Below are positions 1 to 8,503 of a stretch of DNA of 64,000 nt, piece after piece. Origin of the DNA: Rariloculus sp965263005 (GTDB taxonomy: Bacteria > Pseudomonadota > Gammaproteobacteria > Steroidobacterales > Rariloculaceae). A program made the position numbers and the translations under genes. The stretch lies in NCBI RefSeq assembly GCF_965263005.1, contig NZ_OZ253579.1:2852001-2916000 (forward strand), written 5' to 3'. Positions within the stretch are counted from its first letter, which is position 1. Each line of letters begins with the position of its first letter. The notes under the pieces are model-generated. The model was not told the origin of the DNA. It saw only the letters and a list, made by a program, of their open reading frames with translations, and searched no databases.

Positions 1-411
1 GAACCATCCCTGTTCATCCGGTTGGCTGCTGACGCAGTCTTGCTATTGCACGCGCTTTTCGTAGGTTTCGTCGTGATTGGCCTCGTGCTGATCGTCGCCG
101 GCAAGGCGCGTCAATGGGCGTGGGTTCGCAATCCCTGGTTTCGCCTGGCGCATCTGGTGGCCATAGTGGTGGTAGTCGTTCAATCCTGGTTCGGTGCGAT
201 CTGCCCTCTGACTACGCTCGAGATGATGCTCCGCTCCCGTGCTGGCGATGCGGTGTATCCCGGATCGTTCGTGGCGCACTGGGTGGACGCGATGTTGTAC
301 TACCAAGCGCCACCATGGGTCTTTGCCGTCGGCTATACGCTTTTCGGGACTGTGGTCGTTGGCAGTTGGTTCTGGGTCAGCCCGCGTCGTTTCAAGAAAC
401 GAGTATGGTAG
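1..411 (+). CDS. DUF2784-like integral membrane protein, 5' end outside window
   Basis: About 130 residues are visible, with four hydrophobic segments and the pattern of the DUF2784 family: an N-terminal ADAVLLLHALFV helix, a WVRNPWFRLAHL loop, a Cys-containing ICPLTTLE loop and a basic C-terminus. A TTG at 22 could start it, but the frame stays open to base 1 and encodes residues (LFIRL) that fit the usual N-terminus of this family, so the true start is probably just upstream of the window. The function of the family is unknown. It is followed after about 86 bp by an amidohydrolase on the same strand; co-transcription is possible but unproven. Confidence 0.75.
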   Translation, partial: EPSLFIRLAADAVLLLHALFVGFVVIGLVLIVAGKARQWAWVRNPWFRLAHLVAIVVVVVQSWFGAICPLTTLEMMLRSRAGDAVYPGSFVAHWVDAMLYYQAPPWVFAVGYTLFGTVVVGSWFWVSPRRFKKRVW

Positions 412-497
412 GCTCGCAAATGCCGGTGTGCCGTTGATTTCAGCGCGCTGGAATCGCGGCACGTACCCATCAAGTCGACAAGAAGGAAAGTCTGCCA

Positions 498-2267
498 ATG
501 GGCGTTTCGAAGTGGAATGAAGCTGGAAAAGTCTGGCTGGACGATCATGGTCTCCTGGACGAAGAACAGGCGAAGCAGCTTCGCAGGGCCGACGAGCCCG
601 GCCAGGTTCGCTCGCCGATCCCCACGCGGGTAGTTTCCAACGGCGAGTACATGCCGCCGCCGCAGTCGGAGCAGCAGCGTCGGGTCGAAGCGCGCATCGG
701 CGAACTTGCCGAAACCGCGAGCAAGAAATTGGGCATGAGCCGACGCCGATTTCTCGCCGGCACCGGTGGAACGGCCGCCGCATTCGTGGCGATGAACGAG
801 ATCTTTGGACGCTTCTTCAACGTCGACCCCGTAGAAATGTTCGAACCGCTGGCGGCCCAGGAAGCGTCCCCGCCGAGGAACATGTTCGTTTTCGACGACC
901 AGCTCCACGTTGTCAGGGGCACTCTGGGGGAAGTCGGACACCCGCTGCGGGCAGTCGCACAGGGACCATCGGCAGCAAGCTCCGACATCTCGCAAAACCC
1001 ATTCAATCCGCAGGGCATCCCGGACGAACGCGGCGAGACCTGGGGCGTGTGGAATCCCGAGCTCGTCGGCCTGCCGAATTCGCCCGAGAACTACCAGATC
1101 GTGCAGTTCATCAAGGACATCTACCTGGATTCGCAGGTGACCGTGGGACTGCTGAGCAATGTCACCGCGTCGGTGGTTGACGACGGCCGAAACGCGCGGC
1201 CGCCGAGAAACGCGCGCGAGGCGATGGACGGTGAAGTGCTCACGGCCGCCCAGACCGCAGCGGCGCGCAATTTCGTCAACGAGATTTCAGGTTCCACGCG
1301 GATGTTGGCACACGGGCTGTTGTACGTCGGCAGGGGCAACCTGGAGTGGATCCAGCAGCAGATCGACGAACATGAGCCCGACTCGTGGAAGGGCTACAAC
1401 ATATCCAACGCCGCCAAGGTGGACAACGACCCGGAAAGCCTCATGCGGCAGTGGCGCCATGATGACGAGGACGTGGCCTATCCGACGTTCGAACTGATCC
1501 TGCAGAACTACGAACGGCTGAAAGCATCGAAGCCGGGGTTGAACTGCATCTGCGTGCACAAGGGCCTCGCGCCCGGGCCGCCGGACCCCGAGCGCGGCCA
1601 TCCGGGAGACATGCCCAAGGCAGCGGCGGATTGGCCGGATCTCAACTTCATTACCTACCACGCGGCCATCCAACCCGCCTTTTTCATGCACGATGCCTTG
1701 GAGGAAATTCTGTCCGGACGACTTCGCGAGGGTGTACCCGATATCAGCTGGACGACGGAATACGCGACGTTGGTCGCGCCGTTCAGCAACGTCTACGCGG
1801 AGATCGGCACCACGTGGGCTTCGACGATCGTGAGCTTCCCCACTGTCGCGGCGCATCTCATGGGCCAGTTGATGAAGTTCATGGGCCCGGACCGCATCGT
1901 CTTTGGCTCGGATTCGGTCTGGTACGGCACACCGCAATGGCAAATCGATGCGTTGTGGCGGTTCCAGATTCCGGAGGAAATGCGCGAGCGCTACGGCTAC
2001 CCGGAGATTACCGAGGAGGACAAGCGCAAGATTCTCGGCCTCAACTCGGCGAAGCTGTACGGGATTGAAGGCGTCGGGTCAGGCGATCTGACGGAACGGT
2101 TCAAGGGCGTACCTGCAGACTACGAGCAGCGCATGTCCAACGAGTTCAAGACGCTCTTCGAGTTTCCCGATTACACCGCGGACAACATGTCCCGATTCAA
2201 GTCAAGCTACGCGGATCTGGCGCTGCCTCCCAACCACGATCGCTACGGCTGGGTGCGCCCGGGCTAA
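498..2267 (+). CDS. TAT-exported amidohydrolase (amidohydrolase-2 family)
   Basis: The protein has 589 residues. The start at 498 is supported by an AAGGAAAG ribosome site seven bases upstream. A twin-arginine motif (SRRRFLAG) and hydrophobic stretch lie at residues 81-100, so the TAT signal is preceded by about 79 polar residues; an alternative ATG at 735, right before the motif, has a poor ribosome site. The catalytic part is a TIM-barrel metal-dependent hydrolase of the amidohydrolase-2 type: FDDQLH replaces the usual first HxH strand, a CVHKG strand lies mid-protein, a TYHAAI strand follows, and the terminal metal Asp lies in IVFGSDSVWYG followed by the C-terminal KILGLNSAKLYGI helix. Substrate is unknown; relatives include decarboxylases of the ACMSD type. 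The altered first metal motif is a caution for activity. Confidence 0.85.
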   Translation: MGVSKWNEAGKVWLDDHGLLDEEQAKQLRRADEPGQVRSPIPTRVVSNGEYMPPPQSEQQRRVEARIGELAETASKKLGMSRRRFLAGTGGTAAAFVAMNEIFGRFFNVDPVEMFEPLAAQEASPPRNMFVFDDQLHVVRGTLGEVGHPLRAVAQGPSAASSDISQNPFNPQGIPDERGETWGVWNPELVGLPNSPENYQIVQFIKDIYLDSQVTVGLLSNVTASVVDDGRNARPPRNAREAMDGEVLTAAQTAAARNFVNEISGSTRMLAHGLLYVGRGNLEWIQQQIDEHEPDSWKGYNISNAAKVDNDPESLMRQWRHDDEDVAYPTFELILQNYERLKASKPGLNCICVHKGLAPGPPDPERGHPGDMPKAAADWPDLNFITYHAAIQPAFFMHDALEEILSGRLREGVPDISWTTEYATLVAPFSNVYAEIGTTWASTIVSFPTVAAHLMGQLMKFMGPDRIVFGSDSVWYGTPQWQIDALWRFQIPEEMRERYGYPEITEEDKRKILGLNSAKLYGIEGVGSGDLTERFKGVPADYEQRMSNEFKTLFEFPDYTADNMSRFKSSYADLALPPNHDRYGWVRPG

Positions 2268-2301
2268 CCCGCACGCCCGGCTGGCGTTCGTTGCGAATGG
2301 G

Positions 2302-2559
2302 TCACCCGGCGTTGTGGATCGCGATCCACTCGCGAAGCGCCTCATTGACTCGGGTCTGCCACCCCGGGCCGTCCGCTTTGAAGTGGTCGATCACTTCAGG
2401 CGACAGTCGGATCGTCGTCGAAACTCTCGGATTGGCGATTCTCGGCCGGCCCCGGCGCAGTTTCGCCTTCGCGAATTTCGCCGGCCAGTCACCCTGCGAT
2501 AGATCCGGAATCAATTCCTCATCAGAATCTGGGCGTGTAGAACCTTCGTTCCCGCTCAT
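2302..2559 (-). CDS. brnA: BrnA-type antitoxin
   Basis: The protein has 85 residues. The C-terminal half (TTIRLSPEVIDHFKADGPGWQ and the following NEALREWI helix) is a ribbon-helix-helix DNA-binding domain of the BrnA family, with the typical GPGWQ turn between the two helices. It overlaps the 3' end of the upstream brnT gene by 38 bp, the usual toxin-first order of this type II system. In the family the antitoxin neutralises BrnT and represses the operon promoter. The N-terminal 30 residues are acidic and probably contact the toxin. Confidence 0.88.
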   Translation of the reverse strand: MSGNEGSTRPDSDEELIPDLSQGDWPAKFAKAKLRRGRPRIANPRVSTTIRLSPEVIDHFKADGPGWQTRVNEALREWIAIHNAG

Positions 2560-2791
2560 TTGCTTTCCTCATACTGATTATCCGACGCGAATTCCTTCGC
2601 GGCGTCCAGGCCAAAAGCACCATCTCGCCGTCAAGAAACCCGGCCGTAATGAATCGTTCCTCGCCATAGTCCCGCCGGTCATCCGCTACGGTGAGGGTAG
2701 CGCCCTCGAACACCTCCGTTGCTCGCGCCATGTCGAGCCCCCTCGCCTGGAGCGTGGCGTGGCGCTTCGCCTCATCGAATTCAAACGGCAC
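2522..2791 (-). CDS. brnT: BrnT-type ribonuclease toxin
   Basis: The protein has 89 residues, the usual BrnT length. It starts MPFEFDEAKRHATLQARGLD and includes the DRRDYGEERFITAGFLDGEMVLLAWT strand region, then ends in RRIISMRKANERERRFY, all family hallmarks. BrnT proteins are RelE-fold ribonucleases that arrest translation and are held inactive by BrnA. The start follows an AT-rich stretch (about 2792-2820) that is the likely promoter. The toxin looks intact. Its position next to hemD and a hydrolase gives no functional link. Confidence 0.88.
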   Translation of the reverse strand: MPFEFDEAKRHATLQARGLDMARATEVFEGATLTVADDRRDYGEERFITAGFLDGEMVLLAWTPRRNSRRIISMRKANERERRFYTPRF

Positions 2792-3008
2792 TATTTTACG
2801 TTACTACATTAAATTAACACCACCACACCGCAATGATCCTTCCACACAAGGAAGCCGGGCCAGAGACGTTTGTCGACTATCGCTGCAAGATTCTCGGCGG
2901 CTATTTCCGGTCCCGTACGAATGCGGTCTCCAACCGCGGTTCTTGCATTCCGCACACCAATGCCTTGATATCAGGGGTTCACGCAAGCCAGGACGCGGGG
3001 CCAATATC

Positions 3009-3842
3009 ATGAGTCAATCCGAAGCGGCGAATCGGCGGCCGGTCGTCGCCTTGCCCGAAACGCGCCAACTCAACGTGCTGGCGGAGCTTCTCGAACGGAG
3101 CGGCGCCAGCGTCGTGCGTTGTCCGATGGTGGCGATTCGCGATGCACCGGATGCGGAGTCCGTCATGGCCTGGATTCGCCGATTCATCGACATCCCGATG
3201 GACCTGTTCATCATTTATACCGGGGAAGGAATCGAGCGCCTGGTGAAGTTTGCCGAACGCGAAGACCTCAAGGATGACTTCGTCGCCGCTCTGGCACGAA
3301 CACGCAAGCTCGCCCGCGGCCCGAAACCCGGGCGGGCGCTCCGGAAACTGAATTTGAAACCCGAGATCCTCGCATCCGCTCCCACGACGGACGGAGTGAT
3401 CGAGACCCTGAATACCCTGACGCTGGAAGGCGCGCGCGTCGGCGTGCAGCTCTACGGCCGCGACCCGAACAACGCGCTAATGGACTATCTCTCCCCTCGA
3501 AGCGGGACAGTCGACTGCGTTGCGCCGTATGTCTACGCATCGCAGATCGACGACGCACAGGTCACCGGCCTCATCGGCAGAATGCGCGCGGGCGAGATTG
3601 ATGCCATCGCATTCACGAGCAAGTCTCAGGTGGAACGTCTGAGGAACCTCGCTCGCCGCTCCGGGTTGGAGCAAGTCCTCGATACGGCGCTCGCGGAAAT
3701 GACGGTCGCCGCTATCGGCCCGGTCGTAGCGGATCAACTCCGCGAGGCGAGCGTGCGGGTGGACGTCATGCCGCAAAAAGCCTACTTCATGAAGCCGCTG
3801 GTCACGGAGCTTGCCCGGGCGCTGGAACTTACCCCCGACTGA
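3009..3842 (+). CDS. hemD: uroporphyrinogen-III synthase family protein
   Basis: The 277-residue protein fits the HemD fold: two alternating alpha/beta domains, an N-terminal VVALPETRQLNVLAELL strand-helix, the central RGPKPGRALRKLNLKPE motif typical of many stand-alone HemD proteins, and the C-terminal DAIAFTSKSQVERL and VAAIGPVVADQL motifs. The enzyme cyclises hydroxymethylbilane with ring-D inversion in the tetrapyrrole pathway. The ATG at 3009 is chosen because homology begins there; the open frame extends upstream to 2691 across the brnT promoter without recognisable sequence. hemC is not adjacent, so it is a detached hemD, or a second copy of the kind found with nitrite-reductase or regulator genes. 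Confidence 0.82.
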   Translation: MSQSEAANRRPVVALPETRQLNVLAELLERSGASVVRCPMVAIRDAPDAESVMAWIRRFIDIPMDLFIIYTGEGIERLVKFAEREDLKDDFVAALARTRKLARGPKPGRALRKLNLKPEILASAPTTDGVIETLNTLTLEGARVGVQLYGRDPNNALMDYLSPRSGTVDCVAPYVYASQIDDAQVTGLIGRMRAGEIDAIAFTSKSQVERLRNLARRSGLEQVLDTALAEMTVAAIGPVVADQLREASVRVDVMPQKAYFMKPLVTELARALELTPD

Positions 3843-3959
3843 CCGGAATAGCGCGCCGAGGGACGGAATTTTTCAAGGCCGGAACAGCGACGGCCCCTGA
3901 AGCCGTGCTTGCGCCTCAGTGCCGCGGTGATCGTCGTCGCGTCTGGCGCCGTGGCCGTG

Positions 3960-5351
3960 TCACTCGCCTTCAGTGGCCTGTCGCCGATACCGATTGGCCG
4001 ACGACAGCGTGTAATTGCGTGCCGGCGCATTGAGCGTCCGCTCGCCGATCACCGTGAGCGCGTCCGCCATCAATAGCTTCGGCGCCGGATCGTCCGGATT
4101 CAGGCGGATCACGTGCTGGGCCAACTGCGCGGCGCCCAGCGGATCGTCCGCGGCCATCGCTTCGCGGGCCTTCTCCATCAGGACATCCGCTCCACCTGCG
4201 AGGTCCGCCATGCGCTGCGACTGTTTCAGGGGATTCTCGCGGTGCAGATTCAGCGGATCGCCGTCAAACCAGCCCAGATCCTGGGCGTAGATGTCGCGAA
4301 CCGTGCCCCAGACGCTGCCGTAGTAGTCCGCGAGGTAGTCCAGTTCCGCCAGATGCGCCGGCAGTGCCGCGTACTCCACCAGCTCGTCGGGCGTCATGTA
4401 CTGCTTCGCGCCCTCTATGGTGCGGTCATGCACCCACTGCATTGCATCTCGATAGTTCGTCAGCACCTCCACCGCGTTACCCAGCATCGGTGTGGTATGG
4501 CCGCCGACGACATGCAGGGGCTCTTCGCGAATCATGCTGTCGATGCTGCGAATCCAGTCGCGGATGGAACGCCGCGCGGTACCGCGCAACGGATACGTGT
4601 TGGGCCACGACTGATAGAAGTTGTCCCCCGCGAAGACCACCCTTTGCTCCGGCAACCAGACATAGAGCTGATCTGCCGTCTCCCCTGGAGCCGCCACCAG
4701 ATCCAGCGTCACTCCGGCGATGTCCAGGCGAATGCGATCTTCGGAAAACGTATGCGTCGGCTGGATGGGTTGCTCGGGCTGTACCTGCGCCGCTTGCACG
4801 CCGTCACTCATCTGAGCTCCGACCGGGCGCTGCGGCGGGATGGCGATCCCGACGCCCATTCGCTGTTCCAGCGGCAAATCGAATCCCTGGGTATTGGAAG
4901 GACGCGCACCGCCGGCAAGGCCTGCCGCGTTCACCCGGGCGGCCTCCGACCCGTAATTGGATCGCGCCCACACTTCGATGCCGGCGTCCGCGTCGTGGAA
5001 CGCCGGTGAACCGTTGACGTGGTCGCCATGCCCGTGGGTGTAGATGATCGCCCGGACCGGCAAATCGGTGATTTTCTCAAATTCGGCGCGCACCTGGCGG
5101 GCGCCGGCCACCTGCTGCCCCGGGTCGATGATGATCACACCGTCGTCGCCGATGATCATGGAGTTGGCCGACACCTGGTAGCCGATCGCCGTGTAGACAT
5201 TCTCGGCGACCTCGATGACGGCCGGCTCGAACATCCTGTTTCGTTCGAGCAACTGCAGGGTTGCCTCGCTCTGCTGGGCCGAAACTCCAGACAGGCAAAA
5301 CGATGTGAGCGTCGCCACGCCTAGCAGCCCGTGGCAAAAGTCCCGCTGCAT
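3960..5351 (-). CDS. exported MBL-fold hydrolase, alkyl-sulfatase-like
   Basis: From the ATG at 5351 the protein has 463 residues. Residues 11-27 form a signal-peptide core ending SGVSAQ. The metallo-beta-lactamase metal motif HGHGDH lies at 106-111, and later His residues (HVVGGHTTP) complete a dinuclear zinc site. The C-terminal part, from about residue 290 on, has the alkyl-sulfatase dimerisation pattern (TPDELVEYAALP, DYYGSVWGTVRDIYAQDLGWFDGDP), but the protein ends before the SCP2-like third domain of full SdsA-type sulfatases. It is probably a periplasmic hydrolase of sulfate or related esters. Oddity: the start codon and first ten codons lie inside the terminal repeat of an inserted MITE-like element (5322-5518), so the N-terminus has been rebuilt or damaged by the insertion. 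Confidence 0.82.
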   Translation of the reverse strand: MQRDFCHGLLGVATLTSFCLSGVSAQQSEATLQLLERNRMFEPAVIEVAENVYTAIGYQVSANSMIIGDDGVIIIDPGQQVAGARQVRAEFEKITDLPVRAIIYTHGHGDHVNGSPAFHDADAGIEVWARSNYGSEAARVNAAGLAGGARPSNTQGFDLPLEQRMGVGIAIPPQRPVGAQMSDGVQAAQVQPEQPIQPTHTFSEDRIRLDIAGVTLDLVAAPGETADQLYVWLPEQRVVFAGDNFYQSWPNTYPLRGTARRSIRDWIRSIDSMIREEPLHVVGGHTTPMLGNAVEVLTNYRDAMQWVHDRTIEGAKQYMTPDELVEYAALPAHLAELDYLADYYGSVWGTVRDIYAQDLGWFDGDPLNLHRENPLKQSQRMADLAGGADVLMEKAREAMAADDPLGAAQLAQHVIRLNPDDPAPKLLMADALTVIGERTLNAPARNYTLSSANRYRRQATEGE

Positions 5352-5518
5352 GGGGCGGAAGACCGCCTCGCCGAAGACGGGTGATCGACCGACGATGCAT
5401 CCCGGCCGTCTACGTTGCTTGTCAGTCGAATATTCCCGATATTCTCCCTCCTCGCGCTTTGCCGGCCGGGCGCCTCGCCGGTCTCGGTGCAACGCGGGAC
5501 TTTCGCCACGGGCTGCCA
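5322..5518. mobile_element. MITE-like inverted-repeat element, copy A
   Basis: The left end reads TAGCAGCCCGTGGCAAAAG at 5322. The reverse complement of the right end (to 5518) reads TGGCAGCCCGTGGCGAAAG, and the match continues through GTCCCGC, giving about 25 bp of near-perfect terminal inverted repeat. The interior contains ATATTCCCGATATTCTC and GCGCCTCGCCGGTCTC segments shared with copies near 7.9 and 24.5 kb. There is no coding capacity, so it is a non-autonomous element. The ends are compatible with insertion at a TA dinucleotide, which suggests mobilisation by an IS630/Tc1-type transposase; no such transposase is in the window. Confidence 0.72.
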
Positions 5519-5554
5519 GAAGTCGTTTCATACCCATTTTCTCCCGGGGTTCCA

Positions 5555-6477
5555 TGCGGTGATCAGGCCGAGATTGAGAAAGCTCATGCTAGCATCGCTG
5601 CTGGGGCGGTCAGCACTGGCGCGGACGTTAGCGTAGTCGTCGCCGCCCGGGTTCTTCGCGACGCTTGTCTGGACGAATACCAGAGGACCATCATGGACGA
5701 GACCGGCACGACGCCGGGAACGTCCCCGGCGCCAACGCGGGGGCGGCCAGCACCGGGGCCATCGATCCCCTCGAAGCGATGGCGGACTACTGCGAGGCCA
5801 AAGGCATCTGGCTGCACGTCGACGGCGCCTATGGCGGCTTCGCCGTCATTTGCGACGAAGGCAAGCAAGCCCTGCGCGGTATCGAGCGTGCCGATTCCAT
5901 CGGACTGGACGCCCACAAGTGGTTCTTCCAACCCTACCAGGCAGGCTGCCTGCTCGTGAAGGACGTCAGCACGCTGGAGAAGGCCTTCGCGTTTCGGCAC
6001 GACGTCCTCCAGGACACGATTTGGGGCGCCAACCACCCGAACATGTCGGACCGCGGACTGCAACTCAGCCGCTCGTTCGGCGCGTTGAAAGTCTGGATGT
6101 CGATCCAGACTTTCGGCATGGCGGCGTTCCGCGAAGCGGTGGCCCGTGGAATGCAGTTCGCGGTTCGGGCGCAAGAGTATGTCGGGGAGAGTTCAGTGAT
6201 GGAGCTATTGAACCCCTCATCACTTGGTATCGTGTGCTTTCGAATCAATCCTGCGGAGCAGGAGGTGGACGAAAAAGACCTGGAGGAGGTCAACAAGACG
6301 GTGCTTGCACGGATGTTCTGGGAAGACCGTGCCTTCATTACATCCACCTCGCTCAACGGCAAGTCCTCGCTTCGCCTGTGCATCTTGAACCACACCACGA
6401 CCTGGAACGACGTGCAGGAGGCCCTGGAATCCATCGAGAGGTACGGCATCGACGCGCTCGCGTCGACCCGCAAGTAG
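5555..6477 (+). pseudogene. remnant of aromatic-L-amino-acid decarboxylase (PLP group II)
   Basis: The 3' part of a group II PLP decarboxylase is readable: the cofactor Asp in GIWLHVDGAYGG, the PLP lysine in LDAHKWFFQPYQ, then the C-terminal domain to a normal stop. The first 200 or so residues are missing. The upstream fragment EKAHASI, which matches the conserved AHxS region, is in a different frame (about 5575-5600), and between 5600 and 5720 the reading frame is shifted and scrambled. It cannot make a functional enzyme. It lies directly downstream of MITE copy A, and insertion or deletion there may have removed its 5' part. Confidence 0.8.
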
Positions 6478-6708
6478 GCCGACGCAGCGTCAGCGGGGAT
6501 GGCATGAACATGCACTTCATCGTTCCCGAACCCCTTGAGATCGTCGAAGCGCGCATGGCCGACGAGCCCCGTCTTCCTGCGAATCGGTGCAATCGAAGTC
6601 CGCGGCCTGCAACCATCGGTAAGGAGTATTATTCGCTGGTGTCATCGTCGTCGAACGGCAAGCGCCGGGGAGTTTGTTCGACGTCATCAATCACGGGGAA
6701 CCCTTGAG

Positions 6709-7698
6709 ATGATCAAACGGATTCTGTTCGCAGGTGGGCTCATCATCGGTGCCTCCCTGGCCGGCGGCCTCAATCCAACTGCAGTAGCGCAGGAACCAGA
6801 CTGGGAGCACCCGATGACGCCATGGGGTGAGCCGGACCTTCAGGGGATGTGGCCGCTCAACCATCTGATCGGCGTCGGTCTGCAGCGTAACCCCGAGTTT
6901 GGAGATCGCCTGTACATGACCGATGAGGAGTTCGAGGTCGAACAAGAAAGCGTCCAGCAGCGCGATGAGCGATTTGTGACAGGCACGATTCCCGTTGCCG
7001 ACGCGGCCGGACGCGCGATGCGTCAAACCTCGCTGATCGTCGACCCTCCGGATGGACAGTTTCCGCCACTGACCGAGTACGGCGAGCAACTGCAGGCGAA
7101 CATGCGCAGCACCTACCGGCCGGGCCAGACCGTCTTCGACGGCATCTCGGACTTCAGCGCCTGGGACCGATGCATTACGCGCGGCATGCCGGTTTCGATG
7201 CTTCCCCGCAACTACAACAACGGTATCGAGATCATCCAGTCGCCGGGCCATGTTGTGCTTCTTGTGGAGATGGCCCACGAGGCACGGATCATTCCGACGG
7301 GCAACCGTGAACCGTTGGACCCTGCGATCCGGCAGTGGCTCGGTGATCCGCGCGGACGCTGGGAAGGCAACACGCTCGTCGTCGAAACCACGAACTACAA
7401 CGGCCGAGTCGGCAAGACCAGCGCCGGCGTGCCCGGGTCCCCGCGCCCGTTGCAGCCGTCCACGCCCAACATGCGTACGATCGAACGCTTCACGCGCGTC
7501 AGCGACGAGCAGATCGACTACGAACTGGTCGTCGAAGATCCGGAAGTCCTCGCAAGCGGATCCTTCACGGTCCAGTATCCGATGTTCCTCGACAACGACT
7601 ACGTGGCGTACGAGTACGCCTGTCACGAAGGCAACACGGCGATCCGCAACTACATTGAGACGTCACGTTTCGAACAGTCCGGGCAGAGCGACCAGTAA
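6709..7698 (+). CDS. exported protein of the PDWSGVW-type family (paralogue 1)
   Basis: The 329-residue protein has a signal peptide (KRILFAGGLIIGASLAGG) cleaved near AVAQ. The mature part begins with the family pattern PDLQGMW. It also carries CITRGMPVSMLPRNYNNG and the strand RWEGNTLVVETTNY that recurs in four other proteins of this window (8504, 49033, 50382 and 55313). Such proteins are expanded in acidobacteria and some gammaproteobacteria and have no assigned biochemical role; a beta-rich periplasmic fold is likely. The ATG at 6709 is taken because the signal peptide starts there, with GGGGAA upstream. This copy has no adjacent DUF6152 gene on its own strand, but a divergently placed pair follows. 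Confidence 0.75.
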   Translation: MIKRILFAGGLIIGASLAGGLNPTAVAQEPDWEHPMTPWGEPDLQGMWPLNHLIGVGLQRNPEFGDRLYMTDEEFEVEQESVQQRDERFVTGTIPVADAAGRAMRQTSLIVDPPDGQFPPLTEYGEQLQANMRSTYRPGQTVFDGISDFSAWDRCITRGMPVSMLPRNYNNGIEIIQSPGHVVLLVEMAHEARIIPTGNREPLDPAIRQWLGDPRGRWEGNTLVVETTNYNGRVGKTSAGVPGSPRPLQPSTPNMRTIERFTRVSDEQIDYELVVEDPEVLASGSFTVQYPMFLDNDYVAYEYACHEGNTAIRNYIETSRFEQSGQSDQ

Positions 7699-7818
7699 AG
7701 GCGATTAGCGGCGCACGAGCGGGACACAAGCAGGACACAAGCGGCGGCGCCTTCGCACCGCCGGTCGCTTGTCAGGAATCGCACCCGTCACCGTGAGGCC
7801 GGGCCCAGAACGAAAACC

Positions 7819-7890
7819 GGAACCAGAACCGGGACCAGAGCCGGGACCAGAACTGGAAACGGCAACGGGAACGGCAACGGTAACGGTAAC
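7819..7890. repeat. hexanucleotide tandem repeat, about 12 units
   Basis: Twelve consecutive six-base units follow one another in register: first GGAACC, AGAACC and GGGACC type units, then GGCAAC, GGGAAC and GGTAAC. They lie in the 330-bp non-coding gap between two convergent genes. No open frame in this gap resembles a real protein. The gradient from xxxACC to xxxAAC units suggests stepwise slippage. Confidence 0.85.
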
Positions 7891-7911
7891 CGAGTTAGTT
7901 TCCAGCCTCGT

Positions 7912-8014
7912 TCCGTTGACGCTCAAGTATGTCCAGTATTCTCGCTCTTCGCGCCTTTTCAGGCGGGCGCCTCGCCGGTCTCCGTGCGGCGCGGGGTATC
8001 GCCACGGACTGCTA
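7912..8014. mobile_element. MITE-like element, copy B (right half only)
   Basis: The right half matches copies A and C: CAAGTATGTCCAGTATTCTC, then AGGCGGGCGCCTCGCCGG, then the terminus CGGACTGCTA at 8005-8014 (CGGGCTGCTA in copy C). No left terminus is found within 200 bp; the hexanucleotide array occupies the place where it would be. The element ends 14 bp before the stop codon of the convergent DUF6152 gene. Confidence 0.65.
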
Positions 8015-8028
8015 GACCCCCTACAGCT

Positions 8029-8436
8029 TTATTGGTTCGGATCCCGCGTTCCGCCCAGACTCAGACGCCGGCCGTCGGGAAATTCGATCCCCCGCGACTG
8101 CGCACGCAGCGAACCGTCCTTGGCTCCGAAGCCTTCGACACGAATCTTCGTGCCTGCCGGCAGCGAGTCCCGGGTCCAGCCCTGCCGCATCAGGACCGAC
8201 GGCGATCCGCCTTCGATCTTCCACGTCTCGACGGTGCCGTCTTCCCGGGTCACATTGATGTGCAGCCAGGAATGGGGGTTGACCCATTCCATCATCAGGA
8301 CCTCCCCTTCCAGCGTCACCGGCCTGTCCCGGGAGAACTCGGCTGCGAAAGAATGGTGCGCGGACACGCGCAACGAAACTGCCATCAATACGACGGCCGC
8401 TGCAACGCCAACACTCGTCAGTCTGCTGTTCAGCAT
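8029..8436 (-). CDS. exported DUF6152-like protein (paralogue 1)
   Basis: The 135-residue protein has a signal peptide ending SLRVSA, followed at once by HHSFAAEF, the His-His start of mature DUF6152 proteins. Further motifs are TLEGEVLMMEWVNPHSWLHI (the NPH core), a WKIEGGSPSVLMRQGW segment and a C-terminal GFGAKDGS. The ATG at 8436 has AGGAG upstream. It lies 67 bp downstream of a PDWSGVW-type gene on the same strand, an arrangement repeated twice more in the window. The function is unknown; the conserved His residues could bind a metal, which is inference. Confidence 0.82.
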   Translation of the reverse strand: MLNSRLTSVGVAAAVVLMAVSLRVSAHHSFAAEFSRDRPVTLEGEVLMMEWVNPHSWLHINVTREDGTVETWKIEGGSPSVLMRQGWTRDSLPAGTKIRVEGFGAKDGSLRAQSRGIEFPDGRRLSLGGTRDPNQ

Positions 8437-8503
8437 GGCTTTGACTCCTGAACTTTCACTATCAAGCCACCTCAAGGAGCACCCAAGACAAAAAAGCGAA
8501 ACC

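Noticed and set aside
2691..3008. N-terminal extension of the hemD frame.
   Set aside because: It runs antisense through brnT and its promoter and has no HemD-like sequence.
6504..6600. Short frame beginning MNMHFIVPEPLEIVEARM, reminiscent of the N-terminus of an alpha/beta hydrolase.
   Set aside because: Only about 20 residues look right before the frame shifts; too little to call a pseudogene.
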